Shown: positions 9,602 to 18,033 of the stretch, in pieces
Position numbering within the stretch: the stretch's first letter is position 1
Layout of the letters: each line of letters starts with the position of its first letter
DNA from: Winogradskyella alexanderae
Lineage (GTDB): Bacteria > Bacteroidota > Bacteroidia > Flavobacteriales > Flavobacteriaceae
NCBI RefSeq assembly: GCF_020166335.1
Contig: NZ_JAIUJR010000011.1
Span: forward strand, 1-64,000
Length of the DNA: 64,000 bases
Direction: 5' to 3'
The notes under the pieces: model-generated
Database searches by the model: none
What the model was told of the DNA's origin: nothing
What the model saw: the letters and a program-made list of their open reading frames with translations, nothing else
Translations under genes and position numbers: made by a program

Positions 9602-10792
9602 CTAAGACAATACCTGCTGCACTTTATCCGCAGCCTCTTGAAATTCGGTTGCACTTAAAACGTCTAATCCAGAATTATCAATTAGGTCTTTAGCAATGTC
9701 AGCATTTGTTCCTTGTAATCTTACAATAATTGGAACATTAATATTACCCATATTTTTATATGCGTCAATCACACCTTGTGCTACTCTGTCACATCGTACA
9801 ATTCCACCAAAAATATTTATCAAAATAGCTTTTACATTAGGGTCTTTTAAAATAATATTGAAGGCTGCTTCTACTCTTGCCGCGTCGGCCGTACCACCAA
9901 CATCTAAAAAGTTTGCTGGTTCGCCTCCTGCCTGTTTAATTAAATCCATTGTTGCCATTGCCAGACCAGCACCATTTACCATACAACCAACATTTCCATC
10001 TAAATCAACGTAGTTAAGACCTAAGGCTCCTGCCTCCACCTCGATAGGATTTTCTTCTCTTAAGTCTCGTAATTGTGCTAAATCTCTGTGTCTATAAAGT
10101 GCATTGTCATCTAATGTAACTTTTGAATCTACTGCCAATATTTTATCGTCACTTGTTTTTAATACAGGATTAATCTCAAATAAGGAAGCATCAGACTTTA
10201 CATAGGCCGTATATAATGCTGTAACAAACTTGGTCATCTCTTTAAAAGCAGTACCAGAGAGGCCTAAATTAAATGCAACACGACGTGCTTGAAAGGGAAG
10301 AATACCTAAAACAGGATCAATTTCTTCAGTAAATATTAAGTGTGGTGTTTCTTCTGCCACTTGCTCAATATCCATACCACCTTCAGTAGAATACATTATC
10401 ATATTTCTACCTGTGCTTCGGTTTAGTAATACCGAAATGTAATATTCTTCGGGTTCGTTATCGCCAGGATAGTACACATCCTCAGCAATTAAAACTTGAT
10501 GTACTTTTTTACCTTCGGCAGAGGTTTGAGGTGTTACAAGATTCATCCCTATAATGTTACCAGCAAGTTCTTCCACTTCTTGGAGGTTTTTCGCCAATTT
10601 CACACCACCGCCTTTTCCACGACCACCAGCATGGACCTGTGCTTTGATAACATGCCATGATGTACCTGTTTCTGCAGTTAATTGTTTGGCTGCTTCTACT
10701 GCTCCCTTGGCGCTTTGTGCCACAATACCTCTTTGTATGCGTACTCCAAAACTACTAAGTAATTCTTTACCTTGATATTCGTGTAAATTCAT
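9602..10792 (-). CDS. sucC: ADP-forming succinyl-CoA synthetase beta subunit
   Basis: SucC, the beta subunit of succinate-CoA ligase in the TCA cycle, which makes ATP or GTP from succinyl-CoA together with SucD. The 396 residues match the family. It starts MNLHEYQGKELLSSFGV; the ATP-grasp fold spans about residues 1-240 (KAQVHAGGRGKGGGVK is the nucleotide-binding lysine/glycine loop) and the C-terminal flavodoxin-like domain includes FLDVGGTADAARV and INIFGGIVRCD. sucD is not adjacent, which is common in Flavobacteriia. A good promoter lies upstream and a terminator downstream, so the gene is monocistronic. Confidence 0.98.
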   Translation of the reverse strand: MNLHEYQGKELLSSFGVRIQRGIVAQSAKGAVEAAKQLTAETGTSWHVIKAQVHAGGRGKGGGVKLAKNLQEVEELAGNIIGMNLVTPQTSAEGKKVHQVLIAEDVYYPGDNEPEEYYISVLLNRSTGRNMIMYSTEGGMDIEQVAEETPHLIFTEEIDPVLGILPFQARRVAFNLGLSGTAFKEMTKFVTALYTAYVKSDASLFEINPVLKTSDDKILAVDSKVTLDDNALYRHRDLAQLRDLREENPIEVEAGALGLNYVDLDGNVGCMVNGAGLAMATMDLIKQAGGEPANFLDVGGTADAARVEAAFNIILKDPNVKAILINIFGGIVRCDRVAQGVIDAYKNMGNINVPIIVRLQGTNADIAKDLIDNSGLDVLSATEFQEAADKVQQVLS

Positions 10793-10820
10793 TTGTTTTG
10801 CGATATTATTTTTGGTGGCA

Positions 10821-10850
10821 CAAAAATAATGATAGTCAAACGTTTCTCAA
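10821..10850 (-). promoter_or_regulatory. sucC promoter, Bacteroidota type
   Basis: On the minus strand, TTG (10850-10848), a 19-base spacer and TATTTTTG (10828-10821) match the consensus. The -7 element ends 28 bases before the sucC ATG. Confidence 0.75.
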
Positions 10851-10986
10851 ATTAAAATCGATTTTGTTTGCCAATGATTATAAACATAAATCTATGATTG
10901 CCATAGAATAAGATGTTAATTATTTAACTTTTTGTTTAAAAATTGATATTTATTCAGAGAATTATGCTTTTGAGGCGTCAAAAAAA

Positions 10987-10994
10987 TATCTTTG
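10987..10994 (+). promoter_or_regulatory. lysA -7 element
   Basis: TATCTTTG matches TAnnTTTG exactly and lies 16 bases before the lysA ATG. The nearest TTG (10970-10972) gives a spacer of only 14, so the -33 element is not convincing. Confidence 0.5.
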
Positions 10995-11010
10995 AATAAA
11001 ATTTACTGAA

Positions 11011-12213
11011 ATGTCTGAACATCTTCTAAACATTGCCCAGGACTATGGTAGCCCAGTATATGTCTATGATACATCAACTATAATTAAGCAGTATAATCGA
11101 TTGACTGATGCCTTTAGCAGTGTAAACAAACTAAAATTGAATTATGCTGTCAAGGCATTATCTAATATTTCGATTTTAAAACTATTCAATTCTTTAGGAT
11201 CTGGATTAGATACAGTATCAATTCAAGAAGTTCAGCTGGGTCTAAAAGCGGGTTTTGACCCTGAAGACATCATTTATACACCAAACGGAGTGTCTTTAGA
11301 AGAAATAGAAACTGTTGCCCAACTCGGTGTCCAAATAAATATAGACAATCTTTCAATTTTAGAACAATTTGGAACAAAGCATCAAGATATACCGGTTTGT
11401 ATTCGTATTAATCCGCATGTAATGGCCGGTGGTAACACTAACATTTCGGTTGGCCACATAGACAGTAAATTTGGTATTTCTATTCATCAGATACCATTGT
11501 TATTGCGGATTGTAGAAAATACGCAAATGAACATTAACGGTATACACATGCATACAGGAAGCGACATTTTGGATATTGATGTGTTTTTGTATGCTAGTGA
11601 AATACTATTTGAAACGGCTAAGCATTTCAAGGATTTAGAATTTGTAGATTTTGGTTCAGGATTCAAAGTGCCCTATAAGGCAGGTGATATTGAAACGAAT
11701 ATCGAAGAATTAGGTAAAAAATTATCTAACCGTTTTAATGCATTTTGCAAGGATTATGGTAAAGAACTTACACTTGCTTTTGAACCTGGCAAATTCCTGG
11801 TAAGCGAGGCTGGTGTCTTTTTAGCTAAAGTCAATGTTGTAAAACAAACTACCTCTACGGTTTTTGCTCAAATTGATTCTGGTTTTAATCATTTAATCAG
11901 ACCAATGCTCTACGGCTCTCAACACGAAATTATTAATATCTCAAATCCAACCGGAAGAGAACGTTTTTATTCGGTAGTTGGTTACATCTGCGAAACGGAT
12001 ACGTTTGCAAATAACAGACGTATAAATGAGATAAAAGAAGGCGATATATTATGTTTTAAAAATGCTGGCGCCTACTGTTTCACTATGGCAAGCAATTATA
12101 ATTCGCGCTATAGACCGGCTGAGGTCCTTATACATAATGGTGAAGCTAAACTCATTAGAAAACGAGAAACCTTCGACGACATTTTGCAAAATCAAATAGA
12201 GATAACTCTATAA
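11011..12213 (+). CDS. lysA: Diaminopimelate decarboxylase
   Basis: LysA converts meso-diaminopimelate to L-lysine, the last step of lysine synthesis. It is a PLP enzyme of fold type III with an alanine-racemase-like barrel. Lys48 in NYAVKALSN is the expected PLP Schiff-base lysine. HMHTGSDI, FVDFGSGFKVPY (glycine-rich PLP phosphate loop), EPGKFLV and GYICETDTF (catalytic Cys region) are present, as is the C-terminal NAGAYCFTMASNYN. The length of 400 residues is normal for the Bacteroidota form. It is divergent from sucC, and no other lysine gene is nearby. Confidence 0.95.
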   Translation: MSEHLLNIAQDYGSPVYVYDTSTIIKQYNRLTDAFSSVNKLKLNYAVKALSNISILKLFNSLGSGLDTVSIQEVQLGLKAGFDPEDIIYTPNGVSLEEIETVAQLGVQINIDNLSILEQFGTKHQDIPVCIRINPHVMAGGNTNISVGHIDSKFGISIHQIPLLLRIVENTQMNINGIHMHTGSDILDIDVFLYASEILFETAKHFKDLEFVDFGSGFKVPYKAGDIETNIEELGKKLSNRFNAFCKDYGKELTLAFEPGKFLVSEAGVFLAKVNVVKQTTSTVFAQIDSGFNHLIRPMLYGSQHEIINISNPTGRERFYSVVGYICETDTFANNRRINEIKEGDILCFKNAGAYCFTMASNYNSRYRPAEVLIHNGEAKLIRKRETFDDILQNQIEITL

Positions 12214-12442
12214 ACTTATAACAATTGAAAGCTATTTAATTTTTTATCGGATTTTTCACACTTAATCCGAAAATATCACTATCTTACATCCTATATTTCC
12301 TTATAAATAAACTACCTAGCAAGTATAATCGCATAAACTGCTCCCTAGCTACATGTGACTGATCTCTGATAATTCCTATAGTTTCTATTGGATAGTCTAT
12401 GTTTTGGTTGGCTATTAATTAATCAACTAAATCATTCACATT

Positions 12443-13174
12443 ATGAGAAAATTAAGTATTCTATTACTTGCTGTTCCATTCTTTCTTATGGGACAAAATG
12501 ACAATTCATCTGTAATTAACAATGTAACACACATTAAGGTGAAAATGGGCCACGATGCCCAATTTATGGAAGGCGTTAAAATGTACAAAAAGTGCTATGC
12601 CGAAAACGGAGGCGAAGGCACATGGAACTTTTGGAACCGTGTACAAGGCGCTAACTCTGTTTATGCTGTAACCGATACGATGGAAAACTGGGCCGAAATG
12701 GATGAAGGTCCAGATGAAGCAGGCAGTAAATGTAGATATCTGTTTTCTGATTTTATACTCCCACACATGGAAAAAATGGACTACATGATTACCAAAAGTA
12801 TGCCTGAGATAAGCAACGATTCCACAGAACCATCTGCAAATGTCTGGGTAACTTATTTCAGAGTTAGCAATTCCAGCGACTTTATGGATGTTGTTAAGGC
12901 TGTATCTGGAGCAGTGAAAAAAGCTGAAGGTGACGAACGCGCTTATTGGTATGGTGCACAAGGAGGAGGTGAACAAGATGCAGATTACCTTGTCGCCTGG
13001 CCCTTTGAAAATTATGCCGAATTAGATAAGGATATGGACGGTGTTTGGACTGTTTACGAGAAGGCAAATGGCAAAAAGAAGACAGATGAAATGCGTGCTA
13101 AATTTGATAAATCCATAGATGGAAGATGGTCTTATATTTATAGTAAAAATATGGATATGTCTAAGACAGAATAA
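12443..13174 (+). CDS. Secreted protein with two ABM-like halves (paralogue of next gene)
   Basis: A 243-residue exported protein with signal peptide MRKLSILLLAVPFFLMGQ. The mature part looks like two dimeric alpha-beta-barrel (ABM/NIPSNAP-like) halves: TH.KVKMGHDAQFMEGVKMYKKCYAENGG and then VTYFRVSNSSDFMDVVKAVSGAVKKAEG, each a strand followed by a helix and a Trp-rich strand (TWNFWNRV, RAYWYGAQGGG). That fold call is from pattern only. The gene is followed after 36 bases by a protein of the same size and layout. The enzyme activity or ligand is unknown. Confidence 0.72.
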   Translation: MRKLSILLLAVPFFLMGQNDNSSVINNVTHIKVKMGHDAQFMEGVKMYKKCYAENGGEGTWNFWNRVQGANSVYAVTDTMENWAEMDEGPDEAGSKCRYLFSDFILPHMEKMDYMITKSMPEISNDSTEPSANVWVTYFRVSNSSDFMDVVKAVSGAVKKAEGDERAYWYGAQGGGEQDADYLVAWPFENYAELDKDMDGVWTVYEKANGKKKTDEMRAKFDKSIDGRWSYIYSKNMDMSKTE

Positions 13175-13210
13175 GAATAAATCTTATCACTACTAATAAC
13201 CTATAATAAA

Positions 13211-13966
13211 ATGAAAACTATTAAATCAATCTTGTTTTGTGCCTTGGCCTTAGGTTCAATCCAACTTAATGTAATGGGCCAACAGATGTATCATGTACAC
13301 GAAGATATTGTTAAACCAGGGATGACAGCAGAGTATGAAGCTGTTCTATCCGAGGTTGGCGCTTTATTAGAATCTAACCCCATTGAAGATACCAATATGA
13401 TGGTGTTTCAATCGAGCAGCAACCATTACTTTTGGATATCGCCAATAGCATCAATGGCAGATTTGGACAAACCTTCTCCAGTGGCAAAGCTTGCTAAAAA
13501 AGCTGGCGAAGATAAAGTATGGCCTTTATTTACTAGGATGGATAAATGTTATGATGTTGAACGCAACTACATTATCACCTTGGATGCCGAGTTATCGTAT
13601 ATGCCAAATGGCTTAACATTAACACCTGAAGGCGAGGATTATAGAGAGCATTATAAGCTATATGTAACACCCAGCAATAGAGCTGTGGTAAAAGAAAAGT
13701 TAGAAAAGATAAAAGCAATGTTTACTAAAAATAATTCTAAAATGCACTACAGGGTCTATAAAAGTGGTTTTGGAACCGAATCGGAATACTATCTTGTTTC
13801 CGTTGCTGCAAAAGATGAAATGCATATGGCAGAAAAAGGCAAAGCCCATGAAGATCTTATGGGAGAAGATGGTAAAAACATGATGTTTGAAATGTTTCAA
13901 ACCATTCTGAGCATCGAAGAAATGGAAGGCTATATGAGACCAGACCTTGCATATACATCCAATTGA
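13211..13966 (+). CDS. Secreted protein with two ABM-like halves (paralogue of previous gene)
   Basis: A 251-residue exported protein with signal peptide MKTIKSILFCALALGSIQLNVMGQ. It shares the plan of its upstream neighbour: a strand-helix unit (MYHVHEDIVKPGMTAEYEAV), a Trp/His-bearing strand (SNHYFWISPI) and a second half (EHYKLYVTPSNRAVVKEKLEKI). Overall identity to the neighbour is low, so the duplication is old. Both genes are probably cotranscribed; a clear terminator follows at 14125. No function can be assigned. Confidence 0.72.
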   Translation: MKTIKSILFCALALGSIQLNVMGQQMYHVHEDIVKPGMTAEYEAVLSEVGALLESNPIEDTNMMVFQSSSNHYFWISPIASMADLDKPSPVAKLAKKAGEDKVWPLFTRMDKCYDVERNYIITLDAELSYMPNGLTLTPEGEDYREHYKLYVTPSNRAVVKEKLEKIKAMFTKNNSKMHYRVYKSGFGTESEYYLVSVAAKDEMHMAEKGKAHEDLMGEDGKNMMFEMFQTILSIEEMEGYMRPDLAYTSN

Positions 13967-14275
13967 TAAAACTCTGCAAAGTTTTGCAATATATTTAACG
14001 GAATGGTATAACCGCATTAGCAATTCAAAATTGATTTAAACTTCGTTAGTTTTAGTGTTGAAGTTATAAAATCAAGTTTAGTATATGGTGTTAATTAAGC
14101 TATCAACTTAAACCGTTAAATGGGAAGCGTTACAATTTAGTAACGCTTTTTTTATTACTATAGATTTAGAATGCCTTGAAGAGTTAACTCGACTTTTATT
14201 TAAAATAAAAAATACGAAAGTGGTAGATGGTTATTTGTAACTTTAGGCCAATTAAACTTATAATCAAAAAATGGT
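13967..14275. other. 309-bp intergenic region
   Basis: It holds the terminator at 14125-14153 and, just before the S9 peptidase gene, a near -7 element (TAACTTTA, 14238-14245, seven of eight matches). AACTTC and GAAGTT around 14039-14066 could form a weak hairpin with a 15-base loop. I saw no gene here. Confidence 0.5.
14125..14153 (+). terminator. Rho-independent terminator
   Basis: AAGCGTTAC (14125-14133) pairs with GTAACGCTT (14140-14148) around a 6-base loop, followed by seven T. It ends the two-gene unit 12443-13966, although 158 bases after its last stop codon. Confidence 0.85.
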
Positions 14276-16972
14276 ATGAACAAATTAATAAACGTGCTTA
14301 TTTTAGTTTTTTTGAGCTTAACACAAGCTATACATTCACAAAGTGAAACGGACCCCTCACGGTGGACTCCAGAAGACATAATAAATACAGAATACGTGAG
14401 ATCTGTTACTATATCACCAAACAATACTATGGTGGTATGGACAAAACGTAAAGGTGTTAAGGAGAAAGACCGCTTTGTTTCGGATATATATTTAACCAGA
14501 CTAGATCTCAAAGAAGATGACACCTTCAAAACAATTCAGCTAACTAATGGCGATGAAAACGATTCTAGTCCTATTTTTTCTAAAGATGGTGAGTATATCT
14601 ACTTTCTTTCATCTAGGGAAAAAGGTAAGAAACTATGGAAAATGAGTATCTATGGTGGTGAGGCCTTGGAAGTTAAAGAATTTAAAAATGGTATCTCAAA
14701 TCTTCAATGGAAAGATGAAAAAACATTGTTGTATCAATCTAATGACGGTAAAACTTTGTATGAAAGCACCAAGGAAGAGAAAAAAGACAATGTTGTTGTA
14801 GTTGAAGACTCATTGCACTGGAAGCCCAATCATGTATATGCATATAATGTAAAAGAAAAAACTACAGAACGATTAACCTCTAACAAAAAACCCCTGACGG
14901 GTTATCAAATATCAAAGGATGGAAAGTGGCTTATTTATGGTGAACAACGCAACATAAGCTACGCATCCGATGCACAACTTGATCCATATCAATATTTGAA
15001 AAATTTAGAGACAGGCGAAACACAAAGAATACTTTCAGAATTTGGATATCCAACATATGGCTTCAAGTTTACTAATGACCATAAGGGATTTTATTTTTCT
15101 TCAGAATATGGATCCAATCCACAATACAATGGCTCTGGGATTAACGAATTGTACTATTTTGATTTACAATCAATGAAACACACAAAAGTAAATCTAGACT
15201 GGGAACTAGGTCATGCCGGAGGCTACTATGTCGTTGAAAATGATATTATTGTTTCACTGGCCAATAGAGCTACTCGACGATTGGCCTATTATAAAAAGAA
15301 TGATAATACCTGGACAAAAAAGAAGATAAATTTAGGTGAAAAAAACGATCATGTTTCCGTAGCCAACGTTTCTGAAGACGGTAATAAAATTGTTTATACG
15401 TATTCAACAGCGTCGCGAATTCCTAGTTTTTATATATCAGACTTAAAGGGAGATAAATTCTCTAACGAGAGTGAATTGGTAAAACTCAATAAAAAACTCT
15501 CAAAAAAATCGATAACAAAAAGTGAAGTAATGGTCTGGAAAGGCTATAACAACGAAGATGTTACTGGTATTCTTTATTATCCAGAAAATTATGAGGAAGG
15601 GAAAAAATATCCTTTAATGCTGTCAATTCACGGCGGACCTGCAAGTCAGGATTTAGATATGTGGTCAGAACGCTGGAGTACTTATCCTAATCTTTTGGCA
15701 CAACGTGGTATGTTTGTTTTAAAACCAAACTATCACGGTTCTGCAAATCATGGTCTTTCTTATGTAGAAAGCATAAAAGAAAATTATTATGAACCTGAAA
15801 TGGAAGATATCATTAAAGGTATAGACGTCTTGCATAATGAAGGTAAAATAGATAAGGATAAACTCGGTACAATGGGATGGTCTAACGGCGCTATAATAAG
15901 TACAATGTTGACTGTTCGTTATCCGGATATGTTTAAAGTAGCAGCACCTGGAGCAGGCGATGTTAATTGGACTTCAGACTATGGTACATGTAGATTTGGA
16001 GTTAGTTTTGATCAGCACTATTTTGGAGGTGCTCCTTGGGACGATACCAATGGTAAATCCTACAACGAGAATTATATTTTAAAATCACCATTATTTGAAA
16101 TTGAAAAAATAAAAACCCCAACGATAATATTTCACGGTAGTGAAGATAGAGCTGTACCAAGAGATCAAGGTTGGGAATACTACAGAGGGCTACAACAAGT
16201 TGGTAAAGCACCTGTCCGCTTTCTTTGGTTTCCAGGTCAACCACATGGTTTACAAAAAATTACCCATCAACTGCGAAAAATGAAAGAAGAAATCGCTTGG
16301 ATAGATACCTATTTACTTGATAAACCAAATTCCGAAAATGAAGCGTTCAAGAAGGGTAGTCCTTTAGATTACATCTTGAAATTGCAATCCGTAAAAAAAA
16401 CCAAAGGATTGTATGGTGAAGACGTAAATGGGATATTAGTTCCAGAAACTGTTGCCATTAAAAAGGACTCTATATCCATCGGTAGGTTTGAAGTAACAAA
16501 TGCCCAATTTAAAGCATATGACAATGATCATAACTACGACGTAGGCAAAGACAACTATCCTGTTTTGGTTTCAATTGATATGGCTAAAAAATATGTCAAT
16601 TGGCTCTCGCAACAAACAGGCTCGAGTTATAGATTACCAACCTCTAAAGAAGGTAAAGCATTTCATAAATCAGCTAAGAAAGTTGCAACAAAGGAGAACA
16701 CACTCAATTATTGGGCAGGTTACGATCTTGTACCAAGCGACTACCAAAAATTAAAATTAAAAATCGATGACAAAAAACCTGATTTAATTAAAGAAATAGG
16801 CCAGTTTAAAGCTGTCAAGATTGGTAATGCTATGGTTTATGACCTTGGTGGTAATGTTGCTGAGTATCATGAAAATGGAATTTATGGCTTTAGCGCATAC
16901 GACTATGTTGACCCTAATAGTAATAAACCTGTTGAAAGTGTATATGTTGGTATTAGAGTAATAAAAGACTAA
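14276..16972 (+). CDS. S9 family peptidase fused to a C-terminal FGE/SUMF1-like domain
   Basis: An 898-residue exported peptidase of the prolyl oligopeptidase family. The signal peptide is residues 1-22. Residues about 40-380 are the beta-propeller (repeats such as PIFSKDGEYIYFLSSREKG). Residues about 400-690 are the alpha/beta-hydrolase domain, with the catalytic triad Ser536 (GWSNG), Asp624 (GSEDRAVP) and His657 (GQPHGL). Unusually, about 180 further residues follow, starting near 715, with the marks of a formylglycine-generating-enzyme-like domain: IGRFEVTNAQFKAY, SSYRLPTSKEGKAF, VYDLGGNVAEYHENG and YVGIRVIKD. That domain has no cysteine, so it cannot be a catalytic FGE; GldJ and GldK of the T9SS also carry this fold. 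A short membrane peptide gene overlaps the stop codon. Confidence 0.9.
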   Translation: MNKLINVLILVFLSLTQAIHSQSETDPSRWTPEDIINTEYVRSVTISPNNTMVVWTKRKGVKEKDRFVSDIYLTRLDLKEDDTFKTIQLTNGDENDSSPIFSKDGEYIYFLSSREKGKKLWKMSIYGGEALEVKEFKNGISNLQWKDEKTLLYQSNDGKTLYESTKEEKKDNVVVVEDSLHWKPNHVYAYNVKEKTTERLTSNKKPLTGYQISKDGKWLIYGEQRNISYASDAQLDPYQYLKNLETGETQRILSEFGYPTYGFKFTNDHKGFYFSSEYGSNPQYNGSGINELYYFDLQSMKHTKVNLDWELGHAGGYYVVENDIIVSLANRATRRLAYYKKNDNTWTKKKINLGEKNDHVSVANVSEDGNKIVYTYSTASRIPSFYISDLKGDKFSNESELVKLNKKLSKKSITKSEVMVWKGYNNEDVTGILYYPENYEEGKKYPLMLSIHGGPASQDLDMWSERWSTYPNLLAQRGMFVLKPNYHGSANHGLSYVESIKENYYEPEMEDIIKGIDVLHNEGKIDKDKLGTMGWSNGAIISTMLTVRYPDMFKVAAPGAGDVNWTSDYGTCRFGVSFDQHYFGGAPWDDTNGKSYNENYILKSPLFEIEKIKTPTIIFHGSEDRAVPRDQGWEYYRGLQQVGKAPVRFLWFPGQPHGLQKITHQLRKMKEEIAWIDTYLLDKPNSENEAFKKGSPLDYILKLQSVKKTKGLYGEDVNGILVPETVAIKKDSISIGRFEVTNAQFKAYDNDHNYDVGKDNYPVLVSIDMAKKYVNWLSQQTGSSYRLPTSKEGKAFHKSAKKVATKENTLNYWAGYDLVPSDYQKLKLKIDDKKPDLIKEIGQFKAVKIGNAMVYDLGGNVAEYHENGIYGFSAYDYVDPNSNKPVESVYVGIRVIKD

Positions 16973-17100
16973 TGAGTGGTGTAGACATAGTAATGGTGAT
17001 TGCTGTTATTCTCTTCGCAAGATTAGGATTACGCCTAGTGTCTCAATATATTAAAATGAAAAAAGAAAATAAATCAGACGAAACGGAAGTTGGCGATTAA
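16972..17100 (+). CDS. 42-residue single-pass membrane peptide, coupled to S9 peptidase
   Basis: The ATG overlaps the stop of the S9 peptidase gene (TAATG), the classic layout for translational coupling. The peptide starts MSGVDIVMVIAVILFARLGL, which is one hydrophobic segment, and ends with a charged Lys/Glu/Asp tail. The orientation would place the basic tail in the cytoplasm. No family is recognised. A real gene is supported by the stop-start overlap and the membrane segment, but 42 codons can occur by chance. Confidence 0.5.
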   Translation: MSGVDIVMVIAVILFARLGLRLVSQYIKMKKENKSDETEVGD

Positions 17101-17212
17101 TTCTAAGTAATAATGTAATAAATAAATTAAAAAGAAAATGATGAAAATAAAAAAGACTCTTAAAATAATGTCCTTTTTATGTAGTTAGTTCATAAAAATT
17201 AATTTCTGCGAA

Positions 17213-18022
17213 ATGAAGTTTTTGATATTTGTTATTGTTCTCATTTGGCCTTTATCCCATTTAAATGCCCAGACAATTAAAATAAATACCCGTTTTGAGA
17301 ATGATTCTGTGTATTTAGATTTTGTTAATCCGTTTATTGCTCCGATAGAAATTAACTTAACGCCACTAGACAGCACTAAGAACTTTATTAAGGTCAAACC
17401 CTACGCTCTCTTAAAACAAAGTGGCACATTTACTAATGCATTGGTAATTCCGCAATCCAAGGTAAAAGATACGTCTTCAATAATTAGCACCGACTACGTT
17501 ACATTTAAGGGAAGTTTTGGTAATCCAAATTCCATTGTAGATTCCGAATATCGCTATTCACTACCCTATTCTAAAGGTAAGCGTTACAAAATTGTTCAAT
17601 CTTTTGGAGGCAAGTTTTCGCATAATCGACCTCAATCAAGATATGCAATAGATTTCAACACCAAAATTGGTGACACTATCACAGCGTCAAGATCCGGAAC
17701 AGTATTCTATGTCAAAGAAGATTCCAATGAATATTGCAGAACACGGAAATGCGTCGATAAAGGTAATAAGGTATTGATTCTGCATAATGATGGTTCCATG
17801 GCGCACTATGTACATCTAAAACAAAACGGTGCTCTTGTAGCAACAGGCGATAAAGTTGAAGAAGGCCAGGCTATCGCATTATCTGGCATGACAGGATTTA
17901 CTACAACGCCACATTTACATTTTGTTCTTTTTAAAGCGGGAGGTATTTCAATACCATTTAAGTTTAAAGGACAAAAAACCAATAAGCTTAAACAAGGTAA
18001 ATACTACAGACGTAAACATTAA
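17213..18022 (+). CDS. Secreted M23 family (LytM-like) metallopeptidase
   Basis: A 269-residue exported protein with signal peptide MKFLIFVIVLIWPLSHLNAQ. The C-terminal half is an M23 domain: HNRPQSRYAIDF gives the first His and Asp zinc ligands, MAHYVHL the middle His, and TTTPHLHFVLF the HxH motif. M23 enzymes cleave peptide cross-links in peptidoglycan or act on other peptides in the envelope. The N-terminal half is beta-rich and has no family I recognise. All metal ligands are present, so it is predicted active. It converges with the M28 gene 11 bases away. Confidence 0.88.
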   Translation: MKFLIFVIVLIWPLSHLNAQTIKINTRFENDSVYLDFVNPFIAPIEINLTPLDSTKNFIKVKPYALLKQSGTFTNALVIPQSKVKDTSSIISTDYVTFKGSFGNPNSIVDSEYRYSLPYSKGKRYKIVQSFGGKFSHNRPQSRYAIDFNTKIGDTITASRSGTVFYVKEDSNEYCRTRKCVDKGNKVLILHNDGSMAHYVHLKQNGALVATGDKVEEGQAIALSGMTGFTTTPHLHFVLFKAGGISIPFKFKGQKTNKLKQGKYYRRKH

Positions 18023-18033
18023 TTGTAAAAAAA

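Noticed and set aside
12245..12270. Terminator after lysA
   Set aside because: CGGATT/AATCCG gives only a 6-bp stem with a 10-base loop and no T-run after it on either strand.
12506..12976. 156-residue antisense open frame
   Set aside because: It lies wholly opposite the 12443-13174 gene, which has a signal peptide and coding pattern; the antisense protein is rich in His/Phe/Cys and matches nothing.
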